DNA from: CAKSIN01 sp964423705
GTDB taxonomy: Bacteria; Bacillota; Clostridia; UMGS1810
Reading direction: 5' to 3'
DNA: 12,797 nt
NCBI GenBank assembly: GCA_964423705.1
Contig: CAYRGA010000050.1
Coordinates: 1-12,797, forward strand
A program made the translations under genes and the position numbers. The notes under the pieces were generated by a model that saw only the letters and a list, made by a program, of their open reading frames with translations, had not been told where the DNA came from and made no database searches. Positions 7,444 to 12,797 of the stretch are shown piece after piece; the stretch's first letter is position 1; each line of letters starts with the position of its first letter.

Positions 7444-9027
7444 TTAGTCAAGTGATACAGGTACAGCTTCCGTAACAGGAATAAGATTACTCATGTCATT
7501 CCAGAAAAATGCCATCGCACTGTCAGGTATATCGGAAACCGATGCAGTCGCCGAAAAAGCATCCGAACCTCCGGCTGTGAAAGCCTTGGAATCCGAAACA
7601 GCCGCACCTACAAGAGCATCACCCTTGTAATATGCGATTATCATAACCACATTTTGAGTCTTATCCGATGTAACATTAGCACTGTATGTGTATTCGGAGC
7701 CTTCATTTGACGAGGATGAATCTGTAACTTTAAACTTCTGTTCTTCATTCGGATAATATTTATAGCTTATAGACAAATCATCAATTTGTGTTGCACCTAC
7801 CCATTGAGCGTACGGGAACACGATTTTCAGATATTTCATATTCTCTGGAATACTCACACTCTTGCATCTCAGGTGATTCCATCCACTGTATACGGAATCT
7901 TTTTCATTCTCATCGGGCCAATAATAGGATATCTTATAGTTTAAAGTATTATTATAAGGATTTACCCAGTTTGTACCATCTGCCGAAACGTACAGCAAAG
8001 GCTGTTTGCCCGGAGATACATTTCCATCCGTATGTACCAACAGTGAGCTGTCCCATTCATTTGCAGTGGGAGTATTTGAACTGTTGAATCTCGAAACAAA
8101 ATTAAAGCCGGTAATTCCGCCCGGAGCATAGTATGTGATATATGCGCTGCCTGCGGAATCTTTAGTGACATTTGATGTCAAAGCCGCATATTTATGAGGT
8201 GTACTGTAATTTTTTGCCGTTTCGTTTATGCTGTCGGTTTTCAAAAATCCCGTGACATTACTGCTCGCATAGTATATTTCATCAGTTTTGTAGTATACAC
8301 CGGTCGACTTATTTACGGTTTCTGCCGTTACTCCTTTGTTAAAGTCATCCGTAAAGGTACGTGATTCCGCCTCTACGGTAGGCTCGTAGTTATACTTTAC
8401 CGAAAGATTATCAATCTGACTGCTGCCAACGAAATTCATAGCCGGAAATGCAATTTTCAAATACTTTACATTATCAGGGATTTTTGTGCTTGTGTAAAGG
8501 AAATGACTCCAATTATCATATGTAGATGTTCCCCATGTAAGCTCTACTTCATAATTATTGTTATCGCTGTACGGATTGAGCCAGTTTGTACCGTCTGTCG
8601 AAACATATGCTACTGCTGATTTAGACAGATGCTCCGAGGTTATGTTACCGTATGATTTATTACAATGAACACCCTCACCCCATACAGTCTTTACACTTCC
8701 AAGCGAAGCTCGCGAATCAAAGCTGAAACTTTTAATACCCTTCGGAGCATAATATATTATTTCTCCGACCGAGCCAACCTCGGAAACTGCCAGAGCAGAT
8801 ACAGTCGCTCCGTCGATTCCGCTTTTTAATCCCGATGTCTTTTTAAAAAGACTCACCTTACTGCTGCTTTGGTACAAATCATTGTCCGTGAAATCGCTTC
8901 CCTCGTTAAAAGCATCGCTGAAGGTCTTTTCCGTAATATCAGCCAATGCCGTAACGTCGAAGCTTACCATACACGAAGCAAGCATTACTACTGCGACAAT
9001 ACAACTTACAATTCTTTTCTTAAACAT
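7444..9027 (-). CDS. Secreted protein with two tandem YVSxDG/YLKIxFP modules and a C-terminal FFWND module (527 aa)
   Basis: The ATG at 9027 is preceded by AGAAAGGG. The N-terminus has KKR and a long hydrophobic stretch. A signal peptidase I site is possible after ALA (about residue 29), and LASC at residues 16-19 also fits a lipobox, so it could be a lipoprotein. The body is a tandem duplication: module 1 at about 33-216 (YVSTDGTNW 141-149, YLKIAFP 189-195, IDNLSVKYNY 205-214) and module 2 at about 223-426 (YVSADGTNW 346-354, YLKIVFP 399-405, IDDLSISYKY 415-424). Residues about 431-520 are the C-terminal module ending in AMAFFWNDMSNLIPV. No catalytic residues are recognised. The pattern of beta strands, repeated aromatic positions and a GH74 neighbourhood suggests carbohydrate binding, but this is inference. 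The gene is 55 bases behind its upstream neighbour and is followed by a hairpin at 7396-7429. Confidence 0.85.
   Translation of the reverse strand: MFKKRIVSCIVAVVMLASCMVSFDVTALADITEKTFSDAFNEGSDFTDNDLYQSSSKVSLFKKTSGLKSGIDGATVSALAVSEVGSVGEIIYYAPKGIKSFSFDSRASLGSVKTVWGEGVHCNKSYGNITSEHLSKSAVAYVSTDGTNWLNPYSDNNNYEVELTWGTSTYDNWSHFLYTSTKIPDNVKYLKIAFPAMNFVGSSQIDNLSVKYNYEPTVEAESRTFTDDFNKGVTAETVNKSTGVYYKTDEIYYASSNVTGFLKTDSINETAKNYSTPHKYAALTSNVTKDSAGSAYITYYAPGGITGFNFVSRFNSSNTPTANEWDSSLLVHTDGNVSPGKQPLLYVSADGTNWVNPYNNTLNYKISYYWPDENEKDSVYSGWNHLRCKSVSIPENMKYLKIVFPYAQWVGATQIDDLSISYKYYPNEEQKFKVTDSSSSNEGSEYTYSANVTSDKTQNVVMIIAYYKGDALVGAAVSDSKAFTAGGSDAFSATASVSDIPDSAMAFFWNDMSNLIPVTEAVPVSLD
7750..8361 (-). repeat. 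Module copy 2 in the 527-aa protein
   Basis: Second tandem unit, residues about 223-426, with TFTDDFNKG, YYAPGGITGFNFVSR, YVSADGTNWVNPYNNTLNY, a W-N-H strand, IPENMKYLKIVFP and ATQIDDLSISYKYYP. The DNA is still close at some places: 7966-7992 and 8581-8607 differ at only four of 27 positions, which points to a fairly young or conserved internal duplication. Confidence 0.8.
8380..8931 (-). repeat. Module copy 1 in the 527-aa protein
   Basis: First of two tandem units, residues about 33-216. Order of anchors: TFSDAFNEG, YYAPKGIKSFSFDSR, YVSTDGTNWLNPYSDNNNY, a W-S-H strand, IPDNVKYLKIAFP, then SSQIDNLSVKYNYEP. All of these recur in the same order in copy 2. Confidence 0.8.
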
Positions 9028-9082
9028 AAAAAATCAACCCTTTCTTTTTGTAATCGTAATTTATATAAAATAATTTACGTAC

Positions 9083-10327
9083 TTAATTTTTCTTGAGTTC
9101 AAAGCTATCAGCCTTTAAAAGCTCAAGGTCCTGCCAGTCGGAAATAATATACGCCCTTATATACGCATCACTGCCGATGTCGCTCGGCACATCTATAGAC
9201 AGGCTGTATTGAGCTTCATCGCCCAAGGCGACAGATTTTTTCTCGGATGTGATACCCCGTAGCTTTCCGCCGTCATAAAGTGTCATTACAACTGTTATAT
9301 TCCGCTCGGCTGAAACTGTTGAATAATTATATGTAATGCCAAGGTTGCACTTCACAGAATCTCCGCTCGAAAATTTTGATGCCGAAAACGGACTGTCTGT
9401 ACTGAAAACCAGCTCCTCGGGTTCTTCAAAACTAAATGACAGTTTTTTAGCGCTTTCAATCAAGCTAAAACCGTAATTGTCGGTAAATTCATCCGAAATT
9501 ATCAGCCTATATTCCCTGTCAAATTCAAACACTTTGTCAAACCACAACCGCCAGCTTCCGCCTTCAAGCTGCTCTGTCTTAACGCATGATACATCACTGC
9601 CTTCAACGGTGAAATACTCAGCGAGCGTACTCTCCGAGGGAGCACCGTTCATAAAGTACACATCCGCAAAAAAGCTCTTTCCGCTGTCCTTTACTCCGGT
9701 TCCCGACACATAAGCGCCCGACGGACCGTAGTCATATGTTATCTCCACACTGTCTATGTATCTGTAAAGCCAGCTTTCCAGCTTTTCGGTTTCAACCCTT
9801 GTGGGATAAACTATCTTTAAATAGTTGGCTCCCACTGTGATATCTTCGTTTGCCGTGATTATATTATACTGCATGGTATTACTGAACCCCGTGGGATTGG
9901 TAGTATCACCCATGTTTAAATCAACCTTTTTGTAGTTGATGTTGTCAGCGGAAACATAAACCGTAAAGTCCCGCACCTTAAATTTGTTATACGCTGCGCT
10001 GTCGTTGCTTCCCGCACCGATTTTAAAATTCTTTATGTTACCGCTTACCTTATAGGTAATATACGGTGCCGCTGCCGAAGCATTGTACGGAGCCAGGAAT
10101 ACCTTGAAATATTCCTGCGGACTGGTATTTTTTATTTTTATAACGCTGTCGTTGAATTCCACACCGTCGCACTCGTAAATATTTTCAAGTGAAGCTACGG
10201 GATCTATAAATGTGAGCTCCGTAGCTTCGCCTTCCGCGAAAGCTGCGATACAGAACGTCGGCAAAAGATTTACCACTGCGCTGAGCATCAATAACATTCC
10301 AAAATTTCTGAGCTTAAGTTTTTTCAT
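9083..10327 (-). CDS. Secreted non-catalytic protein with YLKIxFP module, Ig-like domain and C-terminal module (414 aa)
   Basis: The start was chosen at the ATG at 10327: AAGGGGAG (10334-10341) sits six bases upstream of it but abuts the alternative ATG at 10333. Residues 1-32 form a signal peptide (KKLKLRN, hydrophobic stretch, cleavage probably after AFA). Residues about 36-201 are one copy of the module shared with the neighbouring proteins, with YVSADNINY (124-132), YLKIVYP (169-175) and IDSVEITYDYG (191-201). Residues about 204-300 look like an SbsA/Big_5-type Ig domain. Residues about 305-412 match the C-terminal module of the two downstream proteins. No catalytic motif, dockerin, S-layer homology domain or LPXTG is seen. 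Lying between two GH74-type genes with a 54-base gap upstream and 55 bases downstream, it is probably co-transcribed and may bind the same polysaccharide. The binding role is inferred. Confidence 0.85.
   Translation of the reverse strand: MKKLKLRNFGMLLMLSAVVNLLPTFCIAAFAEGEATELTFIDPVASLENIYECDGVEFNDSVIKIKNTSPQEYFKVFLAPYNASAAAPYITYKVSGNIKNFKIGAGSNDSAAYNKFKVRDFTVYVSADNINYKKVDLNMGDTTNPTGFSNTMQYNIITANEDITVGANYLKIVYPTRVETEKLESWLYRYIDSVEITYDYGPSGAYVSGTGVKDSGKSFFADVYFMNGAPSESTLAEYFTVEGSDVSCVKTEQLEGGSWRLWFDKVFEFDREYRLIISDEFTDNYGFSLIESAKKLSFSFEEPEELVFSTDSPFSASKFSSGDSVKCNLGITYNYSTVSAERNITVVMTLYDGGKLRGITSEKKSVALGDEAQYSLSIDVPSDIGSDAYIRAYIISDWQDLELLKADSFELKKN
9725..10222 (-). repeat. YVSxDG/YLKIxFP module in the 414-aa protein
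   Basis: Residues about 36-201 contain APYITYKVSGNIKNFKI, FTVYVSADNINYKKV, VGANYLKIVYP and YIDSVEITYDYG. This is the same order of strands and anchors as in the 527-aa protein, so it is a fifth copy of the module family within about 7 kb. Confidence 0.7.
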
Positions 10328-10333
10328 GCACAT

Positions 10334-10341
10334 CTCCCCTT
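10334..10341 (-). promoter_or_regulatory. Shine-Dalgarno site deciding the start of the 414-aa protein gene
   Basis: The minus strand reads AAGGGGAG here. It leaves six bases before the ATG at 10325-10327 but none before the in-frame ATG at 10331-10333, so the downstream ATG, giving MKKLKLRN, is preferred. Confidence 0.75.
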
Positions 10342-10381
10342 CAAATTTTTGTTTTATTCCATGAAAATCAAGACTTTTCTA

Positions 10382-12797
10382 TCATCGAATAAGCTTTAAT
10401 GTGGCGTAAAGTGAAGTGTTTTTATAGTTATTTGCATCGCCGCTGAATATCAGTACGCCGTTTCTTTTTCCGTCGTCCGTATCGTTATCACAGACATCTA
10501 TGTCAAATCCGATAAGACTGTTCTGTACAGCCACGGTATTTATGATATTCCAGGGAATTACAATCTCCATGCTGTACCCGTAATCGGTTTTAACACTTCT
10601 GTATTCCGTAGTTCCCGAAGCTCCGTCCCACTGGTAGATACACTGCTTATCAAAGCTGTCCTTTTCCTCGGATTTGCTGTTATCACCATCAAGATATATC
10701 TCTACGGCATCATTGTTATATGCCTGAGCCGCACTTGATGAAAGTATGTCATCCTCTACGCGCACCGCTATATACAGCTGTTTCTCATCCCAGCGCAAAT
10801 CAAATTTCGCGGTACAGTTGGGGTCATCTACGATTTTCTGTAATTCATAGCATGGCTGCCACTCATCGATTTTCCCATCAAGCTTAAAATTACTCATAAA
10901 ATCATCATCCGCATATGATACGGGTATCTCTCCCATCGGTGTCTTGGGTTCCTTGTTTATTGTAAGCTCTATCGGTTTCATAACATTCAGCATACTGTCA
11001 CGAGCTTGGATATACACGCTGTTGTTGCCTTGAGTCAGCGGGAGAAGCTTTTTAAAGCGGCTGCCGTTCATTCTGACATCCTTACCGTTTATCCTTACTT
11101 CACCGCTTTCGTTTAGCGTACCTTCTATAACAAACATATCATCTGTCGTTGAAGTCTTTATATCCTGAGCAAAAGTTAAAACCGGAGGAACTTCATCCCT
11201 TTCCACGGTAAATACTGTCGGGGCGGATACGTTACCATCGCAGTCATACGCTGTAACGGTAAAAACGTTTTCCCCCATATCAAGCGGCAGGTTTAAAGTA
11301 AAGCTTTTACTTTCGCCCACATCAATTACAGTGTCATTGCACATTACCTTGCATGGCTCGGACACGACACCCTTAACCGTATATGAATCGGCTTTTGTTT
11401 TTACGCATGCCTCACCGACAATACCGACACCGATATATGTCGGATCATATGTGACATTCAGTATCATTGTTTTTGCCCTCTGCCCTGTTTCGTCAACTGC
11501 ATCTATCGTGATTACATTATCACCGTTTTCCAGCTCCGCATAACCTGCAAAGCTGTTATCGCCGGCTACATCCGCGGAAACACCGTTTACAGTCACCACT
11601 GCCTTTTTGCTTATCCGACCGCTGACCTTGTACCTTCTGTCGGCTGAAACCCTATCCGTAGAATACTGTGTTTTTTGATTATCAAGGCTGATTACAGGTA
11701 TACCGTCATCATTCGGTGTACCCGCAATCTGTCCGCACAAAAGACTCTTGCAGCCGATATATACTCTGCCGTATACATTTGCATCGCCCTCAATGTCACT
11801 GCACCATCCGGGATTTGTTCCGGGATTTCCTATATCTTTCCAGGTTTTTCCGAGATTGTCGGACATATACACACTCTCTCGTCCACTGTATATTCCGTAC
11901 ATATATGCCGTGGGGGTCTTTTCTCCTGCCTTACTTTTACCAAAGCCGAAGGCATAACAAAAGCTTACATCCGGAAGCTTATTCCAAGTATAGCCGCCGT
12001 CAGCGGTTGTATAAATACCGTCCTTTCGTCCGTTGACCCACACAGCTTTTTCAACATTCGGTACAGCCTTTGTAGTCTGAGGCCATGTGGTAAGACCGCT
12101 GAAGGTGTGGGCTATCCTCCAGCTTTCTCCGCCATCTGTGGTAGTGTAGAAGGTACCGTTTGCCAAAAGCATGTAAAAAGTTTTTCCGTCTACGCTGTCC
12201 GCAGCCAAAGCACGTCCGTTTGCCGTACCTTCTCCCGCCGTAAGCGGCAAAACATACTCCCAGGTTTTTCCCATATCCGTTGAGCGATGTATTCCTTTTT
12301 GCCCCGTAGCGGCATATGCCATAAACACTGGATACCCGTTTTTCTGCTTTGAAGAAGATATCGCCAAACTTACGGGAGCATTAGCGGAATTCCACCCTTC
12401 AAGCTTTGTATATGTGTTTCCGTAATCGGTAGAAAGCTCTATATAGCCTTTTCCGCCTTTCTGTGTCTGAGAACCGCCGTTAATGACTATTGACGGATCA
12501 CAATTACAATATGCCATGCCGAAGCTGTTTTGCTGCCAGCCTGTAACGCGATGACCGCCGCTGTAAAAATCATTTATTGCGTACTGTCCGAAGTCGGCAA
12601 CAGCCATCAGAAGCTGCGGAGCATTTTTGCTTGGGACAGAACGCATGCTGAATATGCACAAAAGGTCAAATCCTTCACTCACTTCCTCTGCTTTTACCTC
12701 GTCTATCCTGCCGTTCAAATCCGAAAGTCGGTACATGCCCGCACCGTACGGTAGGTATATAACATTTTCACCGTTATATTTAGCAAAAAGTGCTGTT
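10382..12797 (-). CDS. GH74-like secreted glycosidase with Ig repeats and CBM9-like module (5' end outside window)
   Basis: The reading frame stays open to the right edge, so the gene starts outside the window. The ATG at 12736 is internal: the codons before it encode in-frame residues such as NVIYLPYGAG. Numbering from that Met, residues 1-340 are the later blades of a GH74-type propeller, with Asp-box-like turns (STDMGKTW, TTDGGESW, TADGGYTW, SDNLGKTW) and a closing GDANVYGRVYIG, which matches the end of GH74 domains. Residues 43-56 (LMAVADFGQYAIND) align with the GH74 catalytic-acid motif (SxxGDxxGFRHDD), keeping Asp48 but losing GGF. Three Ig-like repeats follow (about 350-430, 436-512, 518-594), each with the pattern 'G.N....A.D..GN'. 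A CBM9-like module ends the protein. The base-carrying half and the signal peptide are not visible. Family assignment is fairly sure; activity and substrate (xyloglucan or another beta-glucan) are inferred. The next gene starts 54 bases downstream. Confidence 0.85.
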   Translation of the reverse strand, partial: TALFAKYNGENVIYLPYGAGMYRLSDLNGRIDEVKAEEVSEGFDLLCIFSMRSVPSKNAPQLLMAVADFGQYAINDFYSGGHRVTGWQQNSFGMAYCNCDPSIVINGGSQTQKGGKGYIELSTDYGNTYTKLEGWNSANAPVSLAISSSKQKNGYPVFMAYAATGQKGIHRSTDMGKTWEYVLPLTAGEGTANGRALAADSVDGKTFYMLLANGTFYTTTDGGESWRIAHTFSGLTTWPQTTKAVPNVEKAVWVNGRKDGIYTTADGGYTWNKLPDVSFCYAFGFGKSKAGEKTPTAYMYGIYSGRESVYMSDNLGKTWKDIGNPGTNPGWCSDIEGDANVYGRVYIGCKSLLCGQIAGTPNDDGIPVISLDNQKTQYSTDRVSADRRYKVSGRISKKAVVTVNGVSADVAGDNSFAGYAELENGDNVITIDAVDETGQRAKTMILNVTYDPTYIGVGIVGEACVKTKADSYTVKGVVSEPCKVMCNDTVIDVGESKSFTLNLPLDMGENVFTVTAYDCDGNVSAPTVFTVERDEVPPVLTFAQDIKTSTTDDMFVIEGTLNESGEVRINGKDVRMNGSRFKKLLPLTQGNNSVYIQARDSMLNVMKPIELTINKEPKTPMGEIPVSYADDDFMSNFKLDGKIDEWQPCYELQKIVDDPNCTAKFDLRWDEKQLYIAVRVEDDILSSSAAQAYNNDAVEIYLDGDNSKSEEKDSFDKQCIYQWDGASGTTEYRSVKTDYGYSMEIVIPWNIINTVAVQNSLIGFDIDVCDNDTDDGKRNGVLIFSGDANNYKNTSLYATLKLIR
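10385..10915 (-). other. CBM9-like carbohydrate-binding module (domain of the partial GH74-like gene)
   Basis: This is the last ~177 residues of the partial GH74-like protein. It opens with KLDGKIDEWQ, the usual start of family 9 modules. It continues with FDLRWDEKQLYIAVRVEDD, NNDAVEIYLDGD and a YSMEIVIPW strand, and ends with FDIDVCDNDTDDGKRNGVLIF. In characterised CBM9 proteins this fold binds sugar chain ends or polysaccharide. Here it probably tethers the enzyme to its substrate. No other gene in the window carries it. Confidence 0.8.
10955..11689 (-). repeat. Three tandem Ig-like domains in the partial GH74-like protein
   Basis: Three successive units of about 80 residues lie between the propeller and the CBM9-like module. 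Each begins with a short strand of type 'V.G......V.VNG' and ends with a 'G.N.....A.D..G' turn plus a closing strand: NGDNVITIDAVDETGQ, MGENVFTVTAYDCDGN and QGNNSVYIQARDSMLN. The pattern resembles the Ig-like domain B of glucodextranase-type enzymes. They are probably spacers that set the distance between the catalytic and binding parts. Confidence 0.6.

Noticed and set aside
11675..12283. Plus-strand open frame of 202 codons
   Set aside because: It lies fully inside the GH74-like gene on the other strand, whose protein has clear family motifs. The plus-strand translation shows no domain and no ribosome site was evident.
1..12797. CRISPR array, tRNA, rRNA, phage or integrase genes, dockerin or cohesin modules
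   Set aside because: No regularly spaced direct repeats, cloverleaf sequences, recombinase motifs or dockerin calcium-binding repeats were seen on either strand.

Overview
The window looks like a polysaccharide-degradation locus from an anaerobic, slightly A+T-rich Gram-positive bacterium. A member of class Clostridia (Ruminococcus/Oscillospiraceae- or Lachnospiraceae-like) fits best. Reasons: Gram-positive signal peptides, purine-rich Shine-Dalgarno sites (GGAGG, AAGGGGAG), no outer-membrane import genes (no SusC/SusD), Cys-rich extracellular enzymes, and secreted proteins ending in the FFWND..L.P type of C-terminal module that I associate with Clostridia. The taxon is an inference. All six genes lie on the minus strand, so transcription runs from high to low coordinates.

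Right part (12797 to 7444): the first gene is cut by the window edge. It encodes a GH74-like beta-propeller enzyme followed by three Ig-like repeats and a C-terminal CBM9-like carbohydrate-binding module. After gaps of about 50 bases come two genes for secreted proteins without a visible catalytic domain (414 and 527 aa). They are built from a recurring beta-rich module (anchors YVSxDG and YLKIxFP) and a C-terminal FFWND-type module. A hairpin after the 527-aa gene may end this unit or reduce read-through.

Middle part (7274 to 2574): a 1566-aa secreted GH74 xyloglucanase-type enzyme. Its double-propeller catalytic domain is flanked on both sides by Ig-like domains and one copy of the same YVSxDG/YLKIxFP module, and it ends in the FFWND-type module. 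Both expected catalytic aspartates (Asp411 and Asp771) are visible.

Left part (2573 to 98): a 248-base intergenic region holds two overlapping promoter candidates, nested inverted repeats and a terminator-like hairpin. It precedes a two-gene two-component system: a multi-pass membrane histidine kinase and a NarL/LuxR-type response regulator, followed by a clear intrinsic terminator.

Working model (inference): the kinase senses a cell-surface or polysaccharide-derived signal and, through the regulator, controls the locus. The two GH74-type enzymes cut a beta-glucan backbone, most likely xyloglucan. The two non-catalytic secreted proteins share binding modules with the enzymes and may hold the set on the substrate or cell surface. 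The least explained parts are the five-copy module family and the structured leader in front of the kinase gene.
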